From JBOFZL01 sp051655155 (GTDB taxonomy: Bacteria; Bacillota; Clostridia; Peptostreptococcales; Filifactoraceae), in contig JBOFZL010000044.1 of NCBI GenBank assembly GCA_051655155.1, forward strand, positions 1-32,615: a DNA stretch of 32,615 nt. The letters are read 5' to 3'. The notes beneath the pieces were generated by a model. The model was not told the DNA's origin. It was given only the letters and a program-made list of their open reading frames with translations, and did not search any database. The translations under genes were made by a program, and so were the position numbers. This document shows, piece by piece, positions 16,826-24,765 of the stretch (the first letter of the stretch is position 1; every line of letters starts with the position of its first letter).

Positions 16826-18505
16826 ATGTTTAATAAAGAAAAGTTAGAGAGATTGAAAAATAAGCACGAAATATGGGAAAAGGAAAAACTGTCTAAGAGT
16901 ATGACTAAGTTTCCAGAAAGAAAAGAGAAATTTAATTTAACATCTGATATTGAGGTAAAAAGATTATATACTCCATTAGATATAGAAAAATTTGATTATG
17001 AAAACGATTTAGGGATGCCGGGAGCTTATCCATATACGCGAGGGGTACAAGAAACAATGTATAGAGGAAAGTTTTGGACAATGAGAATGTATGCCGGTTT
17101 TTCTACAGCTGAAGAATCAAATAAAAGATATAAATATTTGATAGAGCAAGGATCTTCAGGGCTTTCTGTAGCTTTTGATCTTCCAACACAAATGGGTTAT
17201 GATTCAAGTGATGATATATCTCAAGGAGAGGTAGGAAAGGTTGGAGTTGCTATTGATTCATTAAGAGATATGGAAATATTATTTGATGGTATTCCATTAG
17301 ATAAAGTTTCTACATCAATGACTATTAATGCTCCAGCATCTGTATTATTGGCGATGTATATTGCAGTTGCAGAAAAAAAAGGTATAAGTTCCAATAAGTT
17401 AAGAGGTACTATCCAAAATGATATTTTAAAGGAATATGTAGCCAGAGGAACTTATATTTTTCCGACAGAGCCGTCTATGAGGCTTATTACAAATATTTTT
17501 GAATATTGTTCAAAGAATGTACCATTGTGGAATACCATAAGTATATCAGGTTATCATATAAGAGAAGCTGGTTCAACAGCAGTTCAAGAGGTAGCTTTTA
17601 CATTATCAAATGGTATAGCTTATGTAGATGCAGCTATTAAAGCAGGTTTAGATGTTGATGATTTTGCACCAAGGTTATCCTTCTTTTTTAATGCACACAA
17701 CGATTTATTTGAAGAAGTTGCAAAATATAGAGCAGCAAGAAGGTTATGGGCTAAAATAATGACAGAAAGATTTGGGGCAGAGAAGGAAAAATCAAAAATG
17801 CTTAAGTTTCATACTCAGACAGGAGGATCAACATTAACGGCTCAACAAGTTGAAAATAATATAGTAAGGGTTACGATTCAAACTATGGCAGCTGTTATGG
17901 GAGGGACACAATCATTGCATACTAACTCAAAAGATGAGGCTTTAGCATTACCAACAGAAAAGTCAGTTATGACGGCGCTAAGAACCCAGCAAATTGTAGC
18001 AAATGAAAGTGGAATTGCAGATACTATAGATCCACTTGCGGGATCTTATTATGTGGAAGCTTTAACAAATCAAATTGAAGAGGCTGCTATTAAATTAATT
18101 AATAAAATTGATGATTTAGGTGGGGCTGCTAAGTCTATTGATAAAGGTTTTATGCAAAATGAAATTATGGATGCAGCATATGAGTATCAAAAAGAAATAG
18201 AGTCTGGAAAACGAGTTATTGTAGGTATGAATAAATATAAGGTAGATGAGGAAGAGCCAAAAGGACTTTTAAAGGTTGACATGAGCGTTGGAGAGCTACA
18301 AAAAGAGAAAATGAAAAAGTTAAAACAAGATAGAGATAATGAAAAGGTGATAAATGAGTTAGAGAAACTACGTCAAGCGTGTAGAAGTGAAGAGAACCTG
18401 ATGCCATATATACTAGAAACTGTAAAAAGCTATGCAACATTAGGGGAAATTTGTCAAATTATGCGAGAGGAGTTTGGAGAGTACAAACAAAGTATACAAC
18501 TTTAA
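16826..18505 (+). CDS. Methylmalonyl-CoA mutase, catalytic (large) chain
   Basis: 559-aa TIM-barrel chain that interconverts succinyl-CoA and (R)-methylmalonyl-CoA with coenzyme B12 supplied by the separate small chain. It has YPYTRGVQETMYRG, GLSVAFDLPTQMGYDS, GTIQNDILKEY, SISGYH and GGTQSLHTNS. Specificity residues agree with true methylmalonyl-CoA mutase: Tyr89 (RMYAG) and Arg207 (ARGTYIFP), where isobutyryl-CoA mutases have Phe and Gln; the catalytic His244 is in SGYH. The B12-binding domain is absent here and encoded next, the split organisation known from archaea and many Bacillota. RBS is AGGGGGT before ATG 16826. Roles include propionate formation or assimilation and odd-chain or branched amino acid breakdown. 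Confidence 0.95.
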   Translation: MFNKEKLERLKNKHEIWEKEKLSKSMTKFPERKEKFNLTSDIEVKRLYTPLDIEKFDYENDLGMPGAYPYTRGVQETMYRGKFWTMRMYAGFSTAEESNKRYKYLIEQGSSGLSVAFDLPTQMGYDSSDDISQGEVGKVGVAIDSLRDMEILFDGIPLDKVSTSMTINAPASVLLAMYIAVAEKKGISSNKLRGTIQNDILKEYVARGTYIFPTEPSMRLITNIFEYCSKNVPLWNTISISGYHIREAGSTAVQEVAFTLSNGIAYVDAAIKAGLDVDDFAPRLSFFFNAHNDLFEEVAKYRAARRLWAKIMTERFGAEKEKSKMLKFHTQTGGSTLTAQQVENNIVRVTIQTMAAVMGGTQSLHTNSKDEALALPTEKSVMTALRTQQIVANESGIADTIDPLAGSYYVEALTNQIEEAAIKLINKIDDLGGAAKSIDKGFMQNEIMDAAYEYQKEIESGKRVIVGMNKYKVDEEEPKGLLKVDMSVGELQKEKMKKLKQDRDNEKVINELEKLRQACRSEENLMPYILETVKSYATLGEICQIMREEFGEYKQSIQL

Positions 18506-18528
18506 TTTATATAAAAATGGAGGACAAA

Positions 18529-18936
18529 ATGGATAGATTAATTAGAGTATTGGTGGCAAAACCAGGTCTTGATGGACATGATAGAGGTGCTAAAATAATA
18601 GCAAGAGCATTAAGGGATGCAGGTATGGAGGTTATATATACAGGACTTAGACAAACGCCTGAACAAATAGTAGCAACAGCTATACAAGAAGATGTGGATG
18701 TTGTTTCTATGAGCATACTTTCTGGAGCTCATGGGTATCTATTACCTAGAGTAGTAGAGTTATTAAAGGGAGAAGGCGTTTACGAAGAGATGTTAGTTAT
18801 AGGAGGTGGAGTTATACCTAGTGATGATATTCCAATGCTCAAAGAAGCTGGAATATCAGAGATATTTACACCAGGAACTCCGACGGAAGAGACTATTAAC
18901 TTTATTAAATCTAATTTAAAGACTAAAATCATTTAG
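18529..18936 (+). CDS. Methylmalonyl-CoA mutase, B12-binding (small) chain
   Basis: 135-aa cobalamin-binding domain that holds coenzyme B12 base-off/His-on. The motif D15-x-H17-x2-G20 (LDGHDRG) provides the cobalt-binding His; it is followed by the conserved S62-x-L64 (SMSILSG) and GGG (92-94), completing the DxHxxG-SxL-GG pattern. Start 18529 is set by GGAGG at 18519-18523; an open frame runs upstream to 18451 inside the large-chain gene but has no RBS and would add 26 unrelated residues. It partners with the preceding catalytic chain. Confidence 0.96.
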   Translation: MDRLIRVLVAKPGLDGHDRGAKIIARALRDAGMEVIYTGLRQTPEQIVATAIQEDVDVVSMSILSGAHGYLLPRVVELLKGEGVYEEMLVIGGGVIPSDDIPMLKEAGISEIFTPGTPTEETINFIKSNLKTKII

Positions 18937-18951
18937 ATTATTGGGGGTTTT

Positions 18952-19887
18952 ATGGATATTATTGATCGCTTAAAAAAAGGTGAGAAAATTGCGTGTGCAA
19001 GATTAATTACGATGATAGAAAATGAAACTGAAGGATATATAAAACTGTTAAAAGAAGTATATAAAAGCGTTGGAAATGCATATGTAATAGGAATAACAGG
19101 GCCTCCGGGTGCAGGGAAATCTACATTAACGGATAAATTGACTAAACTTTTATCTAAAAACGGCTATAAGATAGGCATAATTGCGATAGATCCAACAAGT
19201 CCATTTACAAAAGGTGCAATCTTAGGTGATAGAATAAGAATGAATGATAATAGTTTAGATCCAAATGTTTTTATTAGATCAATGGGTACACGAGGAAGCC
19301 TTGGAGGATTGTCAAAGGCTACAGGAAATGCTATAAGTATTATGGATTCTTATGGATGTGATTATATATTGGTTGAAACGGTCGGAGTAGGACAATCAGA
19401 GATTGATATTGTAAAGATGGCAGATACTGTAGTTATGGTTATGGTGCCAGGTCTAGGCGATGATATTCAGGCTATAAAGGCAGGAGTAATGGAAATTGGT
19501 GATGTTTTTGTTATAAACAAAGCAGATAAGGACGGGGCAAAGAAAACCTATAGAGAAATATCTGCTATGATAGATTTTAGAGAAGATTGGGGATTTAAAC
19601 CTCCTGTTACAGAGGCTATAGCAGAAACAGGAGAGGGTGTAGAAGCTCTACTTGATAATATAAGAAAACATGAGAATTATATGAAGAGTTCAAATTCCTT
19701 AGAAGTTAAAAGAAATTTAAAAGCCAAAAGGCAAATAATCGAAATTGTCAGAGCAGAAGTTGATAGAAGGGTAGAAGAATTATTTGAGAATCGTGCCTTT
19801 AAAATTGAAGATCCTTTCTCTGTGGCACAATCTATTTTAAATGAACTAATATTACAAGGAGAAAAATATGAATGTAAAAAAAGTTGA
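18952..19887 (+). CDS. meaB: MeaB/ArgK-type GTPase, methylmalonyl-CoA mutase chaperone
   Basis: 311-aa G3E P-loop GTPase that protects and reactivates methylmalonyl-CoA mutase and gates cofactor loading. Walker A GPPGAGKST is at 50-58, followed by AIDPTSPFTKGAILGDRIRM, a magnesium/switch region typical of the family, then VETVGVGQSE (switch II/III area) and NKAD for guanine recognition. The C-terminal helical extension is for dimerisation. Older databases call this family LAO/AO transport ATPase (ArgK), a misnomer; the place next to the mutase supports MeaB. Its last 20 bp overlap the epimerase gene. Confidence 0.95.
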   Translation: MDIIDRLKKGEKIACARLITMIENETEGYIKLLKEVYKSVGNAYVIGITGPPGAGKSTLTDKLTKLLSKNGYKIGIIAIDPTSPFTKGAILGDRIRMNDNSLDPNVFIRSMGTRGSLGGLSKATGNAISIMDSYGCDYILVETVGVGQSEIDIVKMADTVVMVMVPGLGDDIQAIKAGVMEIGDVFVINKADKDGAKKTYREISAMIDFREDWGFKPPVTEAIAETGEGVEALLDNIRKHENYMKSSNSLEVKRNLKAKRQIIEIVRAEVDRRVEELFENRAFKIEDPFSVAQSILNELILQGEKYECKKS

Positions 19888-20272
19888 TCATATAGGAATT
19901 GCAGTTTCAAATTTAGATGAAACAATAAAATTTTATGAGGATGTTATAGGTATAAAGTGTGAAGGAGTAGAGATTGTAGAAGAACAAAAGGTTAGGGTTG
20001 CGTTTTTTCCAGTAGGAGATACAGAGTTGGAGTTTCTTGAATCAACAACAGAAGATGGACCGATAGCAAAGTTTTTGGAAAAGAATGGAGGAAAGTCAGG
20101 AGTTCAGCATATAGCGGTTAGGGTGGATGATATACATGAATCAATTAAAGAAATGAAGGACAAAGGTTGTGCTATGATAGATGAAGTGCCACGGTATGGA
20201 GCAGGAGGAGCAAAAATTGCTTTTTGTCATCCTAAGAGTACAGGAATTTTATTAGAACTATCTGAACGATAA
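19868..20272 (+). CDS. mce: Methylmalonyl-CoA epimerase
   Basis: 134-aa glyoxalase/VOC-fold enzyme that interconverts (R)- and (S)-methylmalonyl-CoA, linking the mutase to biotin-dependent carboxylases or transcarboxylases. Two beta-alpha-beta-beta-beta modules are seen, with likely metal ligands His8 (VDHIGIAV), the acidic strand TELEFLE, the His in GVQHIAVRVDD and the Glu in LLELSER. Length is normal. RBS is GGAGA just before ATG 19868, inside meaB; the 20-bp overlap suggests translational coupling. It is the last gene of the plus-strand run and is followed by a strong terminator. Confidence 0.94.
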   Translation: MNVKKVDHIGIAVSNLDETIKFYEDVIGIKCEGVEIVEEQKVRVAFFPVGDTELEFLESTTEDGPIAKFLEKNGGKSGVQHIAVRVDDIHESIKEMKDKGCAMIDEVPRYGAGGAKIAFCHPKSTGILLELSER

Positions 20273-20293
20273 AAAATATATAAACCCAATCAT

Positions 20294-20337
20294 AAAAGTG
20301 GCTGTTTACAAGGTTTATTGTAAAACGGCCACTTTTT
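20294..20337. terminator. Bidirectional terminator after mce
   Basis: Long hairpin: arms AAAAGTGGCTGTTTACAA and TTGTAAAACGGCCACTTTT, almost fully complementary, ending in a T run (20332-20337). The A-rich left arm gives a T run on the other strand too, suiting the convergent minus-strand gene that ends at 20354. Confidence 0.88.
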
Positions 20338-20353
20338 ATAATTTATTAATATG

Positions 20354-21433
20354 TTATATAAATTTTTTGTAGACACAATCACATGATGAGGCATAAAGCA
20401 TAGCTGGATATTCAACATGAAGCTTTAAAATATCGCCGACTTTATAGTCTTTAGCATCTGTTATATCAACGATTAAGTGATCGCTACTACTACCCAAAAT
20501 TACAATATCCTTATCGAAAGCTGAAATATATTTATCGCTTCCAATATCTTTTTTACCTAAGGCTAAAAGTGCTTTTTTTCTTATTCCTATATCGTTAAAT
20601 GCAGGTTTTTGACCAAAAGCATCAACAACCATTTCACCAATTGGATGAGATGGCTTATTTTTGATTTCGATGATTTCTGCTTCCAAATATATAGGGTCAG
20701 CTTTAAGTTCAGGTAGATTTACTCCCCATACGGAACTTAATTCATTGGAAGATAAAATAGCTTCTCCGCACCTTAGATGATTTATACCTTTTGGAATTGT
20801 ATTATTAAAAACTAAAGGAAGGGTAGAAGTGCCACCACCAGATATTATTGATAATTTTATGTTTAAAATATCTTCAAGTTTTTTTCCATAGTCTACAAGT
20901 AAACTTAGATTTTCTACACTTGGTTTAATTGCTCCATAACAACCTAAGTTGGTGGCAATACCAACTAGTTTTAAAGAATTCAAATCTTCTACTACCGTTT
21001 TAGCAACATTTAATAATTGGTCAAACTCAATAAATCCTTCTCTTAAATCTCCTAAATCTACCATCAAAACTATATTATGAATAACGTGATTTTTTTTTGC
21101 AGCAGTATTTAGAGCTTTTAATACAGATATTTCTGAATTGAAACTTATATTAACATATTTAACAACATCTTTTACTTCTGAAAGCATAGGTATTCTTATT
21201 AAAATTGATTTAGATAAAACTCCACTATTGACAATATCTTTAATTTTTTTTGTTCTAGAGTCAGCGTAACTATCAAATCCTGAGTCAAGAAGTTTTGCTA
21301 CTATTTCTGCTTTACTATCAATCCCTTTTATAACGGCAGATACCTCAATCCCTTTTTCTTTACACTTATCTTTTATTACTAATGCATTATGACATATTTT
21401 ATTACAATCATATACTATTTTTGGATAATTCAT
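20354..21433 (-). CDS. Alanine-racemase-like PLP enzyme, probable ornithine racemase
   Basis: 359-aa fold-type III PLP enzyme. It resembles the ornithine racemase (OrR) of amino-acid-fermenting clostridia: opening MNYPKIVYDCNKI, the PLP lysine Lys36 in AVIKG, SYADSR, LIRIPML, VDLGDLREG, SGGGTST and LRCGEAIL. The closest relatives that I remember racemise ornithine for Stickland-type oxidation, but substrate cannot be proved here and the gene's neighbours do not help. The start is ATG 21433, preceded by a perfect AAGGAGGT; an upstream in-frame ATG at 21466 lies inside a terminator hairpin and is rejected. No promoter is evident between that hairpin and the RBS. Confidence 0.82.
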   Translation of the reverse strand: MNYPKIVYDCNKICHNALVIKDKCKEKGIEVSAVIKGIDSKAEIVAKLLDSGFDSYADSRTKKIKDIVNSGVLSKSILIRIPMLSEVKDVVKYVNISFNSEISVLKALNTAAKKNHVIHNIVLMVDLGDLREGFIEFDQLLNVAKTVVEDLNSLKLVGIATNLGCYGAIKPSVENLSLLVDYGKKLEDILNIKLSIISGGGTSTLPLVFNNTIPKGINHLRCGEAILSSNELSSVWGVNLPELKADPIYLEAEIIEIKNKPSHPIGEMVVDAFGQKPAFNDIGIRKKALLALGKKDIGSDKYISAFDKDIVILGSSSDHLIVDITDAKDYKVGDILKLHVEYPAMLYASSCDCVYKKFI

Positions 21434-21451
21434 AAATACCTCCTTGTTATA

Positions 21452-21478
21452 GAAAAAATCAGGCAATTGCCTGATTTT
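21452..21478 (-). terminator. Terminator or attenuator between deacetylase and racemase genes
   Basis: Perfect 24-bp palindrome with arms AAAATCAGGCAA and TTGCCTGATTTT (21455-21478), followed on the minus strand by further T (complement of 21453-21458). It begins about 11 bp after the deacetylase stop and ends about 10 bp before the racemase RBS. Confidence 0.85.
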
Positions 21479-21488
21479 ATTTTAACAG

Positions 21489-22514
21489 TTAATTAGAAGT
21501 TTGGTCAACCAAAACTTCATAACTAAATGTTTTTCCTGTATTAGGATCCGTAGATGTGATTGTAATAGTATTTGAGTTTGTATTAGAAGTTGCATTAGTA
21601 CTTGAGTTAGTATTTGTAGTTATGTTTGTGTTTGAGTTGTTATTTGTATTTGTTGGTGTTATAACCGCAGGTGGAGTTGTTGGAATCACAGGTTTTGTTA
21701 TTGTTGATTGTGGCATTATTTTATTTGGATCGGAATCAACAATAGTTTTAAATACTTCAAAATTTGTTTTTTCTGAAATATTGTAACGAGGAATTTCCAT
21801 TTTATCTATGCCAATATTAACCCTTGCAGGGGTAATAGTAAACCCTAACTTTAGACCAGAGTCTTTGGCTGCTTGTTTAAGATCATCATTATACATTCCA
21901 TATGGGTAAGCTATTGAAGACGGCGGAAAGCCGTTTTTTGTTAACTCAGAATTAGATAGTATTAAGTCAGATGTAATCAATGCTTTTGGAGATGTCACTG
22001 CTATTGATTTATTGTTAGAGTTTAGTTTATGCAAATTATGAGTATGGGATTGAAAATCAAAAACATCTTTTACCAGTTGCATTTCACCTGAACTCATATG
22101 TGGTAACCTATCATTGTTTACTACTTCTGGTTGATCTTGTATTGCAGATGTTATTACAAATTGAGTTGATCTAAATCCATATTTCTTTAAAATAGGATAT
22201 GCGATTTCATAGTTACTTCTATAACCATCGTCGAATGTTATTACAACAGATTTTGCGGGAAGCTTTACTTTACCGTCAATATAATCTTCTAACCTACTAA
22301 TTGTTATTGCTGTATATCCATTATCATAAAGATATTTCATATGAGATTCAAATGTGGATTTTTTTAAAACTGAACTTGTTTCCACACCATCTTCCACTAA
22401 ATGGTGATAAAGTAAAATTGGAACTCCAGTATAGTTTACGTCTGCAAAGACAGATGTAAAAGTTAACATAACTATAAGTAAAGATAAAAACATTGAAACT
22501 ATTATTTTTTTCAT
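21489..22514 (-). CDS. Secreted polysaccharide deacetylase with Asn/Thr-rich tail
   Basis: 341-aa exported NodB-fold (carbohydrate esterase 4) enzyme predicted to remove acetyl groups from wall or surface glycans. Residues 1-24 are a signal peptide (cut near VFA). The catalytic domain has TFDDGY with Asp95-Asp96 (base and metal ligand), the metal histidines in SHTHNLH (157-162) and AYPYGMYND (about 202-210). The last 70 or so residues are a Pro then Asn/Thr/Ser-rich low-complexity tail ending in a short ordered segment, likely a wall-spanning spacer. RBS AAGGAGG precedes ATG 22514. It is divergent from the efflux genes and followed by its own hairpin. Confidence 0.92.
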   Translation of the reverse strand: MKKIIVSMFLSLLIVMLTFTSVFADVNYTGVPILLYHHLVEDGVETSSVLKKSTFESHMKYLYDNGYTAITISRLEDYIDGKVKLPAKSVVITFDDGYRSNYEIAYPILKKYGFRSTQFVITSAIQDQPEVVNNDRLPHMSSGEMQLVKDVFDFQSHTHNLHKLNSNNKSIAVTSPKALITSDLILSNSELTKNGFPPSSIAYPYGMYNDDLKQAAKDSGLKLGFTITPARVNIGIDKMEIPRYNISEKTNFEVFKTIVDSDPNKIMPQSTITKPVIPTTPPAVITPTNTNNNSNTNITTNTNSSTNATSNTNSNTITITSTDPNTGKTFSYEVLVDQTSN

Positions 22515-22547
22515 ATGGCCTCCTTAAAATTTTAAAATCTGTTTAAT

Positions 22548-22556
22548 AGTATAACA
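22548..22556 (-). promoter_or_regulatory. Extended -10 promoter for the deacetylase gene
   Basis: Minus strand reads TGT-TATACT, an extended -10 (TGN before the box), about 35 bp before the gene. No good -35 is seen at 17 bp, which extended -10 promoters tolerate. Confidence 0.5.
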
Positions 22557-22718
22557 TATTTAGTTAGTGGCTATATTACAAAAAAATAACTTTTTTATTA
22601 AATTTGGTAAAATTAAATTTTGATAAATGTATGAAGCTAATAACAATGCAAATACTAATATTTAAGAAACTTTTAAGATAAAATTAATGTGTGTTCTATT
22701 TAATAGTAATAACTTTAG

Positions 22719-22727
22719 TGGTATAAT
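22719..22727 (+). promoter_or_regulatory. Extended -10 promoter for the efflux operon
   Basis: TG-G-TATAAT (box 22722-22727), a perfect -10 with TGN extension and a weak -35. It lies 47 bp before the adaptor gene. The rest of the 259-bp divergent gap is plain AT-rich DNA. Confidence 0.55.
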
Positions 22728-22773
22728 ATGTAAATAAAATTATTATAACATCTATAGTGAAGGGGATATTATT

Positions 22774-24063
22774 ATGGCTAAATTTAATTTTTTAGAAAAA
22801 ATTAAGAGAAATAAAAAGAAGACGATTATAGCGGCAGTAGTTTCGATTGCTTTAATAGGAGGCTTTTTTTTGTTTGGCGGGAAAGGTGATATAAAATCTG
22901 TTGTAAATCTAGACACTGTTGAAAGTAGAGATATAGAGCAGGTTATTTCGTTAAAATCTACGGTTGAGGGGGAAACTAATTATGATGTTTCTTCTCTAAT
23001 GAATCTTGAGGTTACAAAAATTCTTGTGGCTGAAGGAGATAAAGTTAATAAAGGGCAGGTTTTGGCAGAGCTAGATAGAGCCAATGTTAATGATGAAATA
23101 ATATCGGCAACAAAAAGATTAGAGTTATCTAAATTAAATTTGGAAGATAGTTTGAAAACAGCACAAAGACAATATGATGATGCAGTTAGAAATTTAAATG
23201 AATCAAAGAGAAAATTTGAAATTAATAATGAATTGTTTATTGCAGAAGCAATTTCTCAAGAAGAGCTCAAGCAGTATGAGTTGGCAGTGGCTAAAGATCA
23301 AGCATTGGTAGATTCTTTTGAAGCTTCTAATGGTATTGTTGTAGCAAATTCAGCTCAAAGAAAAGCCATAGAGGTGGAACAGCAATCATTGTCGATATTA
23401 AAGAAGAAATTAGAAGATACTTACATTAAAAGTACTGCAAATGGAACTGTAACAAGAGTCAATATAAAAGTGGGAAGTTTAGCTACAGACACTGAAAATC
23501 GTAAGCCGATGTTTATTATTGAAGATTTAGAAAATTTAAAGATGACGGTTAAAGCAAGCGAGTATGATATAAACAAAATTAAAGTAGGACAGGATGTAAA
23601 AGTTTATGCTGATATTTTGGGAGAGGATTATGTAACAGGAAAAGTCAGTAAAATACTGCCAACAGGAGAGCAAAAAGATCCAAATTCTTCCGAAAGAATT
23701 ATTCCTGTTGAGGTTAAAATTGATAATATGGATGATAGGCTGATAACAGGAATAACAGCTCGTGCAGATATTATCATAAACTCGGTAAAGGCAGTACCTT
23801 CAATTATGGCTGATTCAGTTGTTGTAGATAGTTTATCCAAAGAAAGTAAGGTTTATATTGTAAATAAAGAAGGTAAAGTTGAGTCTTTAAAAGTTACTAT
23901 AGGAACAGAGGATAATCTTTACTCGGAGATTACTTCAGCAAATTTGAAGATTGGTGATAAGATAATTTCTTCGCCAGGTGCTGAGATTATGGATGGTATG
24001 GAAGTTAGTATTGAGGGAAATGTAAATCCAGATGAAGAAAAAACTGATAAGAAGCAGCCTTAG
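22774..24063 (+). CDS. MacA/HlyD-like membrane fusion (adaptor) protein of an ABC exporter
   Basis: 429-aa membrane-anchored extracytoplasmic adaptor. A basic start and one hydrophobic segment (about 16-35) anchor it. Two half-motifs of a lipoyl-like domain (about 77-104 and 212-240) flank a long coiled-coil hairpin (about 105-212), followed by beta-barrel and membrane-proximal domains, the usual order for MacA/AcrA-like adaptors. At the hairpin tip, Leu154 and Ser161 have the spacing of the Leu and Ser of the RLS motif by which Gram-negative adaptors touch TolC; the Arg position is Ile150. RBS GAAGGGG is upstream. The ATPase gene starts 13 bp later. Substrate unknown; lipids, peptides or antibiotics are possible. 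Confidence 0.9.
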   Translation: MAKFNFLEKIKRNKKKTIIAAVVSIALIGGFFLFGGKGDIKSVVNLDTVESRDIEQVISLKSTVEGETNYDVSSLMNLEVTKILVAEGDKVNKGQVLAELDRANVNDEIISATKRLELSKLNLEDSLKTAQRQYDDAVRNLNESKRKFEINNELFIAEAISQEELKQYELAVAKDQALVDSFEASNGIVVANSAQRKAIEVEQQSLSILKKKLEDTYIKSTANGTVTRVNIKVGSLATDTENRKPMFIIEDLENLKMTVKASEYDINKIKVGQDVKVYADILGEDYVTGKVSKILPTGEQKDPNSSERIIPVEVKIDNMDDRLITGITARADIIINSVKAVPSIMADSVVVDSLSKESKVYIVNKEGKVESLKVTIGTEDNLYSEITSANLKIGDKIISSPGAEIMDGMEVSIEGNVNPDEEKTDKKQP

Positions 24064-24076
24064 GAGAAGATAATAT

Positions 24077-24757
24077 ATGATTAATATAGAAAATTTATAT
24101 AAAACATACAAAAATGGAGATATTGAGGTGAATGCATTAAATGGTGTAACCTTAAAAATTGATTATGGGGAATTTATCGCTATAATGGGAACTTCAGGCT
24201 CAGGTAAGTCTACATTGATGAATATATTAGGGTGTTTAGATAGACCTACATCAGGTAAATATCTTTTGGATGGTTTAGATATTGGAGAAAAGTCGGATGA
24301 TGAACTTTCGGAAATTAGAAATCATAAAATAGGATTTGTTTTCCAGTCATTTAATTTAATTCCAAGAACAACATGTAAAAAAAATGTTGAGCTACCAATG
24401 ATATATGCAAAACTTTCATCTGCAGAAAGAAAGTCAAGGGCTTTTGAGTTATTAGAAAAAGTAGGTCTAGGAAACAGAGTTGATCATATGCCAAATGAAA
24501 TTTCAGGAGGACAAAAGCAGAGAGTAGCAATTGCTAGAGCTCTTGCCAATAAGCCGCCTATAATCTTAGCTGACGAACCAACAGGAAATCTTGACTCTAC
24601 ATCTTCTATTGAGATTATGAATATATTCAAGAGTTTAAATAGAGAAGATAAAAATACAGTTATAATAGTAACTCATGAGCAGGATATTGCAGAATTTACC
24701 GACAGAATAATTACTTTTAAAGATGGAGAAATTATCAGCGATAAAGTAAATAGATAG
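24077..24757 (+). CDS. MacB/LolD-type ABC transporter ATPase
   Basis: 226-aa cytoplasmic nucleotide-binding subunit that drives the MacB-type mechanotransmission permease encoded next. Walker A GTSGSGKST (38-46), Q-loop FVFQSFNL, signature ISGGQKQ (142-148), Walker B IILADE (162-167) followed by PTGNLD, and the switch His in VTHE are all intact. PTGNLD with LNREDKNTVIIVTHEQDIA is typical of the LolD/MacB/FtsE branch. It is separated by 8 bp from the permease gene and belongs to the same operon. Confidence 0.97.
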   Translation: MINIENLYKTYKNGDIEVNALNGVTLKIDYGEFIAIMGTSGSGKSTLMNILGCLDRPTSGKYLLDGLDIGEKSDDELSEIRNHKIGFVFQSFNLIPRTTCKKNVELPMIYAKLSSAERKSRAFELLEKVGLGNRVDHMPNEISGGQKQRVAIARALANKPPIILADEPTGNLDSTSSIEIMNIFKSLNREDKNTVIIVTHEQDIAEFTDRIITFKDGEIISDKVNR

Positions 24758-24765
24758 GAGCAAAT

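Noticed and set aside
18451..18528. Longer N-terminus for the B12-binding chain
   Set aside because: Overlaps the mutase large-chain gene out of frame and lacks an RBS; GGAGG at 18519-18523 sets 18529.
21434..21466. Longer N-terminus for the racemase (ATG 21466)
   Set aside because: The codons lie in the terminator hairpin and a perfect AAGGAGGT precedes ATG 21433.
21556..21786. Plus-strand open frame rich in Val/Phe/Leu, looks like a membrane peptide
   Set aside because: It is the antisense of the Asn/Thr/Ser low-complexity tail of the deacetylase; no RBS.
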